Origin: Paenibacillus rubinfantis
GTDB taxonomy: Bacteria; Bacillota; Bacilli; Paenibacillales; Paenibacillaceae
Reading direction: 5' to 3'
Assembly: GCF_001486505.1 (NCBI RefSeq)
Contig: NZ_LN909065.1
Coordinates: 496,001 to 560,000, forward strand
Length of the DNA: 64,000 nucleotides
The notes beneath the pieces are model-generated. The model saw only the letters and a list, made by a program, of their open reading frames with translations. It did no database searches and was not told the origin of the DNA. Positions 8,017 through 16,830 of the stretch are shown here, piece by piece (position 1 is the first letter of the stretch; the number at the start of each line of letters is the position of its first letter). Both the position numbers and the translations under genes were made by a program.

Positions 8017-9144
8017 TTAAGAGGATACGGATTGACGGACGATCTCCAGCGCAAATTGCGCGGTTTTGACGATATCGTCCTTCTTGATTCTTTCGCTTGT
8101 CGTGTGGATGTCCTCATAACCGATGGCCAAGTTTACGGTTGGGATCCCAAGGCTGTTAAATACGTTAGCATCGCTGCCCCCGCCCGTCGTAAACGTCGTC
8201 GCCGGCAGTCCAAGTTCAGACGCCGCTTGCTTGGCGATCCGCAGCACGGGAGCTTCCTCGGAGATTCGGAACGCTCGGTACAACACCTCGCTGCGGAATT
8301 CCCCTTTGGCTCCAAAATCGCGGCACGCGGATTCCACGGCTTCCTTCATTTCCCGCAGCTGCTTGTCAACTTTCTCCTGAGACATGCTGCGCGCTTCACC
8401 GTATAAAGTGACGTGATCAGGGACGATGTTGGTGGCGCCGCCGCCTTCAAATTTCCCGATATTCGCCGTCGTCTCATGGTCGATCCGCCCCAGATTCATC
8501 CGGGCCAACGCTTTGCCGGCCACCTGGATCGCGCTGATGCCATCTTCAGGATTGACTCCGGCATGGGCGGCTTTGCCGTAGATCTCAATCTCAACCCGGG
8601 CCTGCGTAGGCGCACCCACGCAGATCGTGCCTACTTCCCCGTTCGTATCGATCGCAAACCCGAACTTGGCATCCACGTATTGCGACTCCAGCGCCCGCGC
8701 TCCGCGCAGGCTCGACTCTTCGCCAACCGAGATGACGAACTGGATTTGACCGTGCGGGATCTGTTGCTCCTGAAGCACTTGAATCAACTCCAGCAACACC
8801 GCTACGCCGGCTTTGTCATCCGCCCCAAGGATTGTCGTGCCGTCGCTGCGGATCCAACCATCTTCGCCAACGATCGGCTTGATGCCTTTCCCCGGAGTCA
8901 CAGTATCCATATGGCAGGTGAACAGGAAGGGGGCGGCGGACACGCCTTCGCTTGCTTTGAGGGTGGCGATCAGGTTCCCTGCGCCATGTCCCGTCTCCGC
9001 CTGCGAACCGTCCTCCACAACGTCCAGCCCCAATTCGCTGAATTTGCGTTTTAAGACATCGGCGATCTGACGCTCATGTTTCGTTTCGCTGTCGATCTGT
9101 ACCAATTCCAAAAATTGTCCGATGACACGTTCTTCTTTAATCAA
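8017..9144 (-). CDS. PepT-like M20 peptidase (YqjE family)
   Basis: A 375-residue M20 metallopeptidase of the tripeptidase T-like group. Metal and catalytic landmarks are CHMDTVTPG, LGADDKAGV, the glutamate pair in SVGEESSLRGA, DTNGEVG, and the late GGGSDANVFN; a dimerisation insert begins at KAAHAGVNPEDG. It probably removes N-terminal residues from small peptides in the cytosol. I place the start at TTG 9144 (MIKEERVIGQFLELVQID), where GTGAGG lies upstream and family members begin; the longer frame would add 21 hydrophobic residues without a ribosome site. It is divergent from prli42 and ends at a strong terminator. Confidence 0.85.
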   Translation of the reverse strand: MIKEERVIGQFLELVQIDSETKHERQIADVLKRKFSELGLDVVEDGSQAETGHGAGNLIATLKASEGVSAAPFLFTCHMDTVTPGKGIKPIVGEDGWIRSDGTTILGADDKAGVAVLLELIQVLQEQQIPHGQIQFVISVGEESSLRGARALESQYVDAKFGFAIDTNGEVGTICVGAPTQARVEIEIYGKAAHAGVNPEDGISAIQVAGKALARMNLGRIDHETTANIGKFEGGGATNIVPDHVTLYGEARSMSQEKVDKQLREMKEAVESACRDFGAKGEFRSEVLYRAFRISEEAPVLRIAKQAASELGLPATTFTTGGGSDANVFNSLGIPTVNLAIGYEDIHTTSERIKKDDIVKTAQFALEIVRQSVSS

Positions 9145-9221
9145 TTGGACATTCCTCACTTTCTTGGTTACGATAATAGAGATGAGTATGAATCTACTTA
9201 TAAGCAAAAGGAGTTACCGTT

Positions 9222-9320
9222 ATGCGCAAAAATCGGATGAGAATCGTTGTGTTTTTGATGTTGTTCGCCATGCTGGCTTCGACGCTACTCGCTTTCCTTG
9301 AACCTCTCTTCATTCGTTGA
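9222..9320 (+). CDS. prli42: Stressosome-associated membrane miniprotein Prli42
   Basis: A 32-residue protein: a basic N-terminus MRKNRMR, one hydrophobic segment (IVVFLMLFAMLASTLLAFL) and a short tail EPLFIR. This is the layout of Prli42, which in Listeria anchors the stressosome to the membrane and is conserved in Firmicutes. The ATG at 9222 has AAAAGGAG 8 bases upstream, a good reason to regard so short a frame as real. It lies divergent from the yqjE-like gene and faces lipB tail to tail across 30 bases. No stressosome rsb genes are in the window. Confidence 0.75.
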   Translation: MRKNRMRIVVFLMLFAMLASTLLAFLEPLFIR

Positions 9321-9350
9321 ACACGTCAAAGGGGCACGTTAAGTACCTGT

Positions 9351-10073
9351 TTAATAAGTCAGGTTTTCAGGATCGAGAAAGTTGGATGAAGCTTGGGCCC
9401 AGGCCCCTGAGCGTCCGAATACCGCGTTAAATTTCGGAACGATGTCTCTGGCCACCTGCTCGACTGTAAAAGAACGGCCAGTCACGTCCTCCAGCGACGT
9501 CACTCCATACTCTTGAATCCCACATGGAATGATTCCGCCAAAACCCTCCTCTTGAATACCGGTCTTCACGTTAAAAGCAAACCCGTGGCTGGTGATAAAG
9601 CCTTTATGATGCCTGCACTTGTTGAACTTCACGCCAATGGCGCAAATTTTCACGTTACCGACCCAAACGCCGGTATACTCCGGTTTACGTGTACCTTCAA
9701 TGCCAAAATCCGCCAAATATTCGATAATCACTTGTTCCAGCTGGCGTAAATATCCGTGTAAATCCAGGCCGCGCCCGGCCTCCAGATATAGCAGTGGATA
9801 CCCGACCAACTGTCCTGGACCATGGTATGTAATATCTCCGCCGCGGTCGATTTCAAACACTGAAATGCCGCGTTCCTGCAGTTGCTCAGCACTGAGCAGC
9901 AAATGCTCGGGATGGCGCTGGGAGCCGATCGTATAGGTCGGCGGATGCTGCAACAGCAGCAGGTGTTCATCCTGCTGCTGCGCATCCATCTCTTTCACGA
10001 GCCGTTTCTGCAAATCCCAGGCTTCCCCATATTCCATCATTGGATAATAGCGTACTGTCAAGCCTTCGTTCAT
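9351..10073 (-). CDS. lipB: Lipoyl(octanoyl) transferase LipB
   Basis: A 240-residue enzyme that moves octanoate from acyl carrier protein to lipoyl domains, the first step of lipoate assembly. RGGDITYHGPGQLVGYPLL near residue 78 is the family signature; the catalytic Cys is in IIPCGI and the catalytic Lys in AIGVK. Between that Lys and the TSHGFAFNV motif the chain carries about six extra residues including CRHHKGF, compared with the usual GVxxSRWxTxHGFAxNV pattern. It lies 28 bases after bkdB, so it is made with the complex whose E2 it lipoylates. B. subtilis uses LipM/LipL instead, so this marks a Paenibacillus-like lineage. Confidence 0.92.
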   Translation of the reverse strand: MNEGLTVRYYPMMEYGEAWDLQKRLVKEMDAQQQDEHLLLLQHPPTYTIGSQRHPEHLLLSAEQLQERGISVFEIDRGGDITYHGPGQLVGYPLLYLEAGRGLDLHGYLRQLEQVIIEYLADFGIEGTRKPEYTGVWVGNVKICAIGVKFNKCRHHKGFITSHGFAFNVKTGIQEEGFGGIIPCGIQEYGVTSLEDVTGRSFTVEQVARDIVPKFNAVFGRSGAWAQASSNFLDPENLTY

Positions 10074-10101
10074 CGCAACCTCGCCTCGATCCTTTTTATG
10101 C

Positions 10102-11490
10102 TCAATAAACCTGCGTTTCCAAATTGTAGCTTTCCATGTTTTCCTTCACCCGCTGCATAAAGCGGCCGCAAATCACTCCGTCCAGAATCCGATGATCCAG
10201 AGACAAGCAGAGATTGGCCATCGAACGGACAGCAATCATGTCATTGATGACGACCGGTCGTTTGACGATCGATTCAAACGTTAAGATCGCGGCTTGCGGA
10301 TAGTTGATGATCGGCTGCGTCAAAATCGAACCAAAGGAACCGGTATTGTTGACTGTAAACGTTCCGCCCTGCATGTCATCCAGCTTCAGCTTGCCGGAAC
10401 GAACCTTCGACGCCAGCTCTTCGATCTCGCGCGCCAAGCCGGCGATATTTTTTTGGTCGGCTTTTTTGATGACCGGCGTCAGTACAGAATCCTCGGTCCC
10501 CACGGCCAGGGAGATGTTGATATCGCGTTTGACGATGATTTTGTCCACCGCCCACACTGAGTTCATGATCGGATAATCCTTGATCGCTCCCACAACCGCC
10601 TTCAGGAGGAAGGCCAGGTACGTCAGGTTGACGCCTTCCTTCTGCATGAATTCCTGCTTGATCTTGTTGCGCAGCTGGACCAGGTTGGTCACGTCGACCT
10701 CAATCATCATCCAACCATGTGGAATTTCCGATACGCTTTGGCGCATCCGAGTAGCGATCGTATTGCGAATCGGCGTCACGTCGATAAAATATTCCGAACG
10801 GTCGCCCCCTTCCACTTCGATCGTAGGAATCGGCGGATTTTCCGTCAAATGCAAGCCAGAATGGCGTACCGGTCCGGCGGCAGCGTTCAGTGCGGTCGGG
10901 ATTGCGCTTTGCGAGGCCGAGGCCGGAGCCGCAGAAGGCGCTGCGGCCACTGGGGCAGCCGGAGCTGCCGGTGGTGCCGGTGGAGCGGCAACCGCCCCGC
11001 GTCCCCCCTGCTCGACGAAGGCTAGCACGTCTTTGCGCGTGATGCGTCCGCCAAGTCCCGTTCCAGCGATTTGCCGCAGATCCAGACCATGCTGGGCAGC
11101 CAACGTCTGCACCGCCGGGGAATACCGACTGCGCTGTGATTCGTCCGCCTGTTCGCCCGCGTGGGTTGTCCCTGCTGTCGCTTTTGCAGCGCTAGACATC
11201 GTTTGACCGCCTGCATCTGCGGAGGACTCCTCGGCATTTGCCGTCTCGATCCTGCAGATGACGGCGCCAACTTCAACCTCCTGACCTTCCTCGGCCAAAA
11301 GCTCGCCCATCACACCGTCCAAGGTCGAAGGGATTTCCGCATTCACTTTATCCGTAATGACTTCCAGAATCGGTTCGTATTGCTCAACCGGATCCCCCGG
11401 CTTCTTCAACCATTTCCCGATCGTTGCCGATACAAGCGATTCGGCGAGCTGGGGTAAATGCACGTCAACTATTGTTTTATTGGATGGCAT
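10102..11490 (-). CDS. bkdB: Branched-chain 2-oxoacid dehydrogenase E2 (dihydrolipoyl acyltransferase)
   Basis: A 462-residue E2 core subunit. Domains in order: one lipoyl domain with the modified lysine in TDKVNAEIPS, an Ala-rich linker, a peripheral subunit-binding domain (RYSPAVQTLAAQHGLDL), a second Ala/Pro-rich linker, and the acyltransferase domain ending with the catalytic motif DHRILDG. It transfers branched acyl groups to CoA, giving the starters for iso- and anteiso-fatty acids. The ATG at 11490 is used; GTG codons slightly upstream are alternatives. It is third in lpdV-bkdAA-bkdAB-bkdB-lipB, 18 bases after bkdAB. Confidence 0.9.
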   Translation of the reverse strand: MPSNKTIVDVHLPQLAESLVSATIGKWLKKPGDPVEQYEPILEVITDKVNAEIPSTLDGVMGELLAEEGQEVEVGAVICRIETANAEESSADAGGQTMSSAAKATAGTTHAGEQADESQRSRYSPAVQTLAAQHGLDLRQIAGTGLGGRITRKDVLAFVEQGGRGAVAAPPAPPAAPAAPVAAAPSAAPASASQSAIPTALNAAAGPVRHSGLHLTENPPIPTIEVEGGDRSEYFIDVTPIRNTIATRMRQSVSEIPHGWMMIEVDVTNLVQLRNKIKQEFMQKEGVNLTYLAFLLKAVVGAIKDYPIMNSVWAVDKIIVKRDINISLAVGTEDSVLTPVIKKADQKNIAGLAREIEELASKVRSGKLKLDDMQGGTFTVNNTGSFGSILTQPIINYPQAAILTFESIVKRPVVINDMIAVRSMANLCLSLDHRILDGVICGRFMQRVKENMESYNLETQVY

Positions 11491-11508
11491 CGGTATACTC
11501 ACTCCCAA

Positions 11509-12495
11509 TTAATAAAGCGCCAATTGAAGCATCGCTTCTTTGACCTTATCTTTGCTAAGCATAAAGAATTTCTCCATCGGCGGGCTGATTGGCATGGCCG
11601 GAACGTCCGGGCCGCATAGACGGGCGATAGGCGCGTCCAGCTCGAATAAGCACTCCTCGGAGATAATCGCCGAAACTTCGGCGCCAATCCCGCCGGTCTT
11701 ATTGTCTTCATGAACAATCAGCACCTTGCCGGTCTTCCGGGCCGCTTCGACAATCGCTTCGCGGTCCAGCGGCTGGAGCGAGCGCAAATCAAGAATATGA
11801 GAGCTGATCCCCTGCTCCGCAGCCAGCTCCTCAGCGGCTTGCATCGCAAAATGCAGCGGTAGGCTGTAACTGATCACCGTGATGTCGCTGCCTTCACGCA
11901 GCAGGTTGGCTTTGCCGATCGGGACCACGTAATCGTCCTCAGGCACATCCTCTTTGATCAGCTTATAGCATTTTTTGTTCTCAAAGAACAGCACCGGATC
12001 GGGGTCGCGAATCGCAGCTTTCAGCAAACCTTTGGCATCATAAGCCGAATAAGGTGCAACGATCTTAAGTCCCGGCGTGCCAAAGAAGATCGATTCCGGA
12101 CATTGGGAGTGGTACAATCCGCCAAAAATCCCGCCGCCGATCGGGGCGCGAACAACGACAGGGCAATTCCAGTCATTGTTGGAGCGATAGCGGATTTTCG
12201 CCGCTTCGCTAATGATTTGGTTGGTCGCAGGCAGCATAAAGTCCGAGTACTGCATTTCCGCGATCGGTTTTAGACCATACATGGCCGCACCAATTGCTAC
12301 GCCGGCGATCGCCGATTCAGCCAGCGGTGTATCGATCACGCGCATTTCCCCGAACTGCTCCTGTAGACCTTTCGTTGTGGTGAACACGCCGCCTTTTACG
12401 CCAACGTCTTCCCCCATTACAAATACGCTCTCGTCGCGTTCCATTTCTTCCTTCATCGCAAGACGGATCGCATCGATATATTCCATCACCGGCAT
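11509..12495 (-). CDS. bkdAB: Branched-chain 2-oxoacid dehydrogenase E1 beta
   Basis: A 328-residue beta subunit that pairs with BkdAA to decarboxylate 2-oxoisovalerate and related acids with thiamine diphosphate. The transketolase pyrimidine-binding domain includes VFVMGEDVGVKGGVF, then PIAEMQYSDF, GGIFGGLYHSQ, and the C-terminal transketolase domain has ITVISYSLPLHFA and IVHEDNKTGGIGAEVSA. The ATG is two bases after the bkdAA stop and AGGAG lies inside the end of bkdAA, so translation is likely coupled. Confidence 0.93.
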   Translation of the reverse strand: MPVMEYIDAIRLAMKEEMERDESVFVMGEDVGVKGGVFTTTKGLQEQFGEMRVIDTPLAESAIAGVAIGAAMYGLKPIAEMQYSDFMLPATNQIISEAAKIRYRSNNDWNCPVVVRAPIGGGIFGGLYHSQCPESIFFGTPGLKIVAPYSAYDAKGLLKAAIRDPDPVLFFENKKCYKLIKEDVPEDDYVVPIGKANLLREGSDITVISYSLPLHFAMQAAEELAAEQGISSHILDLRSLQPLDREAIVEAARKTGKVLIVHEDNKTGGIGAEVSAIISEECLFELDAPIARLCGPDVPAMPISPPMEKFFMLSKDKVKEAMLQLALY

Positions 12496-12497
12496 GA

Positions 12498-13523
12498 TTA
12501 CTGCTCCTCCCCTTCGTTGGCATAGACATGAAGCAGGGTGTCCTCCGGTTTCGGGAATGGCGCGTTATCCGCCGCTTCCACCGCTTCCTTCAGCTGTTGA
12601 TGGATGTCCTTCGACAGCGCTTCATCCTGCTCCTCGCTCCATAAGCCGTTATCGATCAGATACGACTTCATTTTGGGGATGCCGTCTTTTTTCCAATTTT
12701 CCTCGACTTCTTCCTTTGTCCGATACGCCAAATCGTTATCCGACGTCGAGTGTGGGGACAGCCGATACATCATCGCCTCAATTAGCGTGGGCCCTTCGCC
12801 TCGAACGGCGCGTTCCCGCGCTTCCTTCACAACCCGATACACCTCCAACGCATCGTTGCCATCCACACGAATCCCCGGGAAACCGTAACCCTGAGCACGG
12901 TCGCTAACGCGTCCGCCCAATTGCTTCTTCACGGGAACGGAGATTGCATATTGGTTGTTCTCGCACATAAATATCACCGGCAGCTTCTGAACTCCAGCGA
13001 AATTCAGTCCTTCATGAAAATCGCCCTGATTGCTGGAGCCTTCGCCAAACGTAACGAAAGAAACGATGTCTTTCTTCTGCATTTTCGCCGCCAAAGCCAC
13101 ACCTACCGCATGGGGTACCTGGGTGGTTACCGGGCTGGATCCCGTCACGATACGCAGCCGTTTGCTGCCGAAATGCCCGGGCATTTGCCGGCCGCCGCTG
13201 TTCGGGTCGTCCGCCTTGGCAAAAGCCGACAGCATCAGCTCCGTTAACGACATGCCGACGGCCAGGACGAACCCATAATCGCGGTAATATGGCAGGAAAT
13301 AATCGCGCTGACGGTCCAGCGCAAAAGCCGCGGCCACCTGCGCTGTCTCCTGCCCGATTCCGGAAACGTGAAAATTGATTTTACCCGCCCGTTGCAGCAG
13401 CAGATTGCGCTCGTCGAATTTCCGCGCGATCACCATATATCTGTACATGTCTACGACTTCAGCGTCCGTTAATCCCACTTGCTTATGTTTGGGCTCGGTT
13501 TGAACTACACTTTTGGCATTCAT
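12498..13523 (-). CDS. bkdAA: Branched-chain 2-oxoacid dehydrogenase E1 alpha
   Basis: A 341-residue alpha subunit carrying the thiamine diphosphate motif: GEGSSNQGDFHEGLNFAG then ENNQYAIS, which is the GDG-to-NN pattern with GEG in first place. YRDYGFVLAVG and the phosphorylation-loop-like YRLSPHSTSDND region are also typical. The ATG at 13523 follows AAGGAGG; a longer frame start at 13571 has no such site. It lies 126 bases after lpdV, a gap that contains a TATAAT-like element, so the E1/E2 genes may have an extra promoter. Confidence 0.93.
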   Translation of the reverse strand: MNAKSVVQTEPKHKQVGLTDAEVVDMYRYMVIARKFDERNLLLQRAGKINFHVSGIGQETAQVAAAFALDRQRDYFLPYYRDYGFVLAVGMSLTELMLSAFAKADDPNSGGRQMPGHFGSKRLRIVTGSSPVTTQVPHAVGVALAAKMQKKDIVSFVTFGEGSSNQGDFHEGLNFAGVQKLPVIFMCENNQYAISVPVKKQLGGRVSDRAQGYGFPGIRVDGNDALEVYRVVKEARERAVRGEGPTLIEAMMYRLSPHSTSDNDLAYRTKEEVEENWKKDGIPKMKSYLIDNGLWSEEQDEALSKDIHQQLKEAVEAADNAPFPKPEDTLLHVYANEGEEQ

Positions 13524-13649
13524 GGGAGTTACCTCCTTCGATTGGGGCATCATATAACTTAATCTTAACACCAGGTACTAAGACTTGGAATAAGTTTATT
13601 ATAATCCTTTTGCGGTGAAAAAGAAAATATCCTCTTTCGGTCCGTGTCC

Positions 13650-15071
13650 TCAAGCGTTTAAGGAGTTCCCGTCCACGGCCAACGCCGCTTCCCCGATAAT
13701 TTCCGCCAGCGTCGGATGAGCAAACACCGCTTGTCCAACTTCCCAAGGCGTTGCATCCAGCACCTGAGCCAGTGCGGCTTGGCTGATCAGCTCCGTTACA
13801 TGCGGCCCGATCATCTGAACACCAAGGATGTCGTTGGTGCGGGCATCGGCCACCATTTTGACGAAGCCTTCCGTTTCGCCGTGCACCATCGCCTTGCCGA
13901 TCGCCGAAAACGGAACCTTGCCGATTTTAACCTCGAGCCCTTTGGCCTTGGCCTCTTTGGCAGTGATGCCGACGGAAGCCACCTCTGGACGCGTGTAGAC
14001 GCAACGCGGGACTTGGCTCTCGTGATAGCCGTGTGAAGCTTCCCCGGCCATATGATGTACCGCCGTGATCCCTTCGTGACTGGCGGCATGCGCCAGCTGA
14101 AGTCCACCGATGCAATCGCCGATCGCATAGATATGCGGTTCGGTTGTCTGCATATGTTCATTTACCCGAATAAAGCCGCGTTCTAACCCGATGTCGGTAT
14201 TTTCCAGTCCAATATTCTCCACGTTGGCCTGGCGCCCAATTGAAATCAGCAGCTTGTCCGCATCGAGGCGAATCGACTCGTCCCCCCGCTTGGCTGAAAT
14301 CTGTACCCGATTGTCACTCATTTCGAAGGAGCCGGGATCCACCGAAACTCCCGTGAGAACTTGAATGCCGCGGCGTTGCAGCTGCTTCTGCAATTCGCGG
14401 GCTACGTCCTCGTCTTCCGCCGGCAGCAATTGATCCGCCGCTTCCACCACCGTGACCTGCACGCCAAAATCATTTAAAAGCGATGCCCATTCCACTCCGA
14501 TGACGCCGCCCCCTACGATCAGCATCGAGCCGGGAAGCTCGGTTAACTGCAACGCTTCATCGCTGCTAAGGATATAGGTACCGTCGGGTTCGAGACCCGG
14601 CAGAGTCCGCGGGCGAGAACCAGTCGCAATGATCAGGTTCGTTGGTACGATGGTCTCCATTTCCCCATCCGGCAGTTCTACTGCCACCGCTCCGCTTTTT
14701 GGCGAGAAAATCGACGGCCCAATAACCCGTCCCTTGCCCTCGATCACGCGGATTTTATGTTTACGCATCAAATATTGGACCCCTTTATGGAGTTGATCCA
14801 CGATGCCTTGCTTTCTTTCCTGAACTTTCGGGAACACCAGCGTCACTCCGCTAGTTTCAATCCCAAAGCTTACGCTGTCCTTCATTTGCGCATAAAGTTC
14901 GGCGCTGCGCAGCAGTGCTTTGCTGGGAATACAACCTCGATGCAGACACGTTCCCCCCAGCTTGTCCCGCTCGATAATCACAACGTCTTTCCCCAATTGG
15001 GCCGCACGGATGGCGGCAATATACCCGCCTGTACCTCCGCCCAGTACCGCTACATCACATGTAATTGCCAT
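13650..15071 (-). CDS. lpdV: Dihydrolipoyl dehydrogenase (E3)
   Basis: A 473-residue flavoprotein disulfide reductase that reoxidises the E2 dihydrolipoyl group with NAD+. FAD fold VAVLGGGTGGYIAAIRAAQ at the N-terminus, redox disulfide GGTCLHRGCIPSK, second dinucleotide fold MLIVGGGVIGVEWAS, FAD-binding YAIGDC and the C-terminal catalytic His-Glu pair region AHPTLAEIIGEA are all visible. Position at the head of the bkd genes supports LpdV rather than the pyruvate dehydrogenase E3. The ATG follows GGGTGGAG. Confidence 0.93.
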   Translation of the reverse strand: MAITCDVAVLGGGTGGYIAAIRAAQLGKDVVIIERDKLGGTCLHRGCIPSKALLRSAELYAQMKDSVSFGIETSGVTLVFPKVQERKQGIVDQLHKGVQYLMRKHKIRVIEGKGRVIGPSIFSPKSGAVAVELPDGEMETIVPTNLIIATGSRPRTLPGLEPDGTYILSSDEALQLTELPGSMLIVGGGVIGVEWASLLNDFGVQVTVVEAADQLLPAEDEDVARELQKQLQRRGIQVLTGVSVDPGSFEMSDNRVQISAKRGDESIRLDADKLLISIGRQANVENIGLENTDIGLERGFIRVNEHMQTTEPHIYAIGDCIGGLQLAHAASHEGITAVHHMAGEASHGYHESQVPRCVYTRPEVASVGITAKEAKAKGLEVKIGKVPFSAIGKAMVHGETEGFVKMVADARTNDILGVQMIGPHVTELISQAALAQVLDATPWEVGQAVFAHPTLAEIIGEAALAVDGNSLNA

Positions 15072-15235
15072 ATCAGATCTCCACCCATTCTATTAAATCT
15101 GTCGCTTCCCCCTATTTTACCTTGTTTTTCCGTTAATACAAATCGGTGCCGCAAATAGACATCGGTTCGGGAAAAAGGTATGATATTTTTAACATTACAT
15201 AAGCCATTTTTCGGATGGAAAGGACGAACCCCCTT

Positions 15236-15556
15236 ATGAAGCTGAAGTTATCCCGGTTCATCGCCATTATATTGCTGGTGATACCCGGCATTGCAGCGAT
15301 GATTGGTTTTTTGAAAATAAAAGACGCCCTTTTTGATTATATGTCCGCTCACGGCGATGATGCGTTAACCCGCGTCACATTCGATTGGCTGAACTTCGGA
15401 CTTGGCGTCCTTCTGTTTGCGGCTGGTGCGGGATTTTTGGGAGGCTGGATCTTCTTCCGTGACCGCAAACGGAATTACCTCGGGCCGAGATTTCGCAAGA
15501 AAGACCCCGCAGCCTCCTCTAAAGAAATAGAGCCGGCTTCGCTTCAACACGATTAA
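15236..15556 (+). CDS. yqzF: DUF2627 membrane protein (YqzF)
   Basis: A 106-residue protein with two transmembrane segments (FIAIILLVIPGIAAMIGFLKI and GLGVLLFAAGAGFLGGWIFF) followed by a basic FFRDRKRN motif and a charged tail. This is the layout of the YqzF/DUF2627 family found near bkd genes in B. subtilis; function unknown. The ATG at 15236, preceded by AAAGGA, is preferred to a frame start at 15215. It is divergent from lpdV and ends at a strong terminator. Confidence 0.8.
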   Translation: MKLKLSRFIAIILLVIPGIAAMIGFLKIKDALFDYMSAHGDDALTRVTFDWLNFGLGVLLFAAGAGFLGGWIFFRDRKRNYLGPRFRKKDPAASSKEIEPASLQHD

Positions 15557-15588
15557 GATCAGGATTTCCGATGTGCCGACAAAAAATA

Positions 15589-15628
15589 AACCTCTTTCGC
15601 CTTAAAATCTTGGCGGGAGAGGTTTTTT
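15589..15628 (+). terminator. Terminator after yqzF (usable in both directions)
   Basis: AACCTCTTTCGCC pairs with GGCGGGAGAGGTT around AAAATCTT, then six T. An A-rich run on the other side would serve the minus-strand small gene that ends at 15633. Confidence 0.85.
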
Positions 15629-15632
15629 CAGC

Positions 15633-15842
15633 TTATTCGTATAAGGCTTCTTTCAACTTGGTCGACATGCGCGAGGTGTTCGGGGAAGAAGCTCGAAGCA
15701 ACGCTTTGCGAAGCCGGGCATTTTCAGCTGTCACTTGCTCCAGATGCTCGATCAGCTCCAATAAGGCTTGCCGCTTCTCCTCCTCCAACTGGACCTGCTC
15801 CAGCATTTCCCGATAAGCCGCCGGATCAAATGTTTGAGACAT
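15633..15842 (-). CDS. Small coiled-coil protein, unknown
   Basis: A 69-residue acidic-to-neutral helical protein. Residues about 12-50 give a heptad pattern (MLEQVQLEEEKRQALLELIE, then HLEQVTAENARLRKALL) suggesting a coiled coil. No membrane segment or metal motif. The ATG at 15842 has AAAGGAT upstream and codon use is like its neighbours, so it looks genuinely coding. It lies 26 bases after the CDF pump gene on the same strand and may be its operon partner. I do not recognise the family. Confidence 0.6.
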   Translation of the reverse strand: MSQTFDPAAYREMLEQVQLEEEKRQALLELIEHLEQVTAENARLRKALLRASSPNTSRMSTKLKEALYE

Positions 15843-15868
15843 ATTCGCTCATCCTTTCTCAGTTTGCA

Positions 15869-16819
15869 TTATACCATAAGCTCCCGATGCTGGATGTGCG
15901 GTGTTTCGACCTGGATGGTCGAGTGGCCGATATGGAACGTTTTCTCCAAGGCAGAGATGGCTTCCTGAAGTACAATTTGACTCTGACTGCCGTCCTCGAT
16001 CATCAAATGACAGCTAAGCGCATCCATCCCTGACGTGATCGTCCAGATATGCAGATCATGCACTTCAACGACGCCCGGAATCCCTTCCAGACATTGCTTC
16101 ACCTGGCTTTGATCGATGGTCGCCGGCGAGCCTTCCATGAGGATATGCACCGATTGGGCCATTACGCCCCAAGCTCCGCGTAGGATCAGCAACGCAACGA
16201 CAACGCTGATAATCGGGTCAAAAATATACCAGCCAAACAGCGACATGAATATCCCCGCCAGGATGGCCCCAACCGATCCTAAAGCGTCCCCAAGGACGTG
16301 GAGATAAGCGCTTTTCAGATTCACGTTGCCTTTAACGTCGCCCTTCTTCATTAACGCAGCTGCACTCGCTAAATTGGCAAGCAAACCGATAACCGCGATC
16401 ACGATCATTGTATTGCTGGAAACGGTTGGCGGATCAAGTAAACGACCGTAGGCCTCCCAGATGATAAACCCCGCGATCACGAATAACGTTACCCCGTTCA
16501 GCAGCGCCGCCAAAATTTCCATCCGGTGATACCCATACGTGTTCCGTTTCGAGGCAGGACGGGCCGCAAACCAAATGGCGACGAGGCTAAGCACCAACGA
16601 GCTGGCATCGCTTAACATGTGTCCGGAATCGGACAATAAAGCCAGGCTTCCCGTAAACAAACCGCCAAAGAACTCCAGAACCGCTATCGATGCCGTAATC
16701 AGTAATGCAATTAACAGTCCTTTTTTGTTTCCTGACCGAGCGGTATGATGATCGTGAAAATGGCCGGCATGCATGTGATCATGATCATGATGATGAGTAT
16801 GATGATGATGATGTCCCAT
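15869..16819 (-). CDS. czcD: Cation diffusion facilitator, zinc/cadmium exporter
   Basis: A 316-residue CDF transporter expected to export Zn2+ (possibly Cd2+ or Co2+) in exchange for protons. The first 30 residues are a His/Asp-rich metal-binding stretch starting MGHHHHHTHHHDHDHMHAGH. Six membrane segments follow. The two transport-site H-x-x-x-D pairs are visible as SGHMLSDASS in segment 2 and HVLGDALGS in segment 5. A cytosolic C-terminal domain contains VHDLHIWTITSGMDALSCHL. The ATG has AGGAGG upstream and lies 11 bases after the repressor gene, so the two form a self-regulated efflux operon. Confidence 0.93.
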   Translation of the reverse strand: MGHHHHHTHHHDHDHMHAGHFHDHHTARSGNKKGLLIALLITASIAVLEFFGGLFTGSLALLSDSGHMLSDASSLVLSLVAIWFAARPASKRNTYGYHRMEILAALLNGVTLFVIAGFIIWEAYGRLLDPPTVSSNTMIVIAVIGLLANLASAAALMKKGDVKGNVNLKSAYLHVLGDALGSVGAILAGIFMSLFGWYIFDPIISVVVALLILRGAWGVMAQSVHILMEGSPATIDQSQVKQCLEGIPGVVEVHDLHIWTITSGMDALSCHLMIEDGSQSQIVLQEAISALEKTFHIGHSTIQVETPHIQHRELMV

Positions 16820-16830
16820 GAAACTCCCTC

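Noticed and set aside
13483..13746. Minus-strand frame spanning the lpdV-bkdAA gap
   Set aside because: Overlaps both genes out of frame and shows no ribosome site or family motif.
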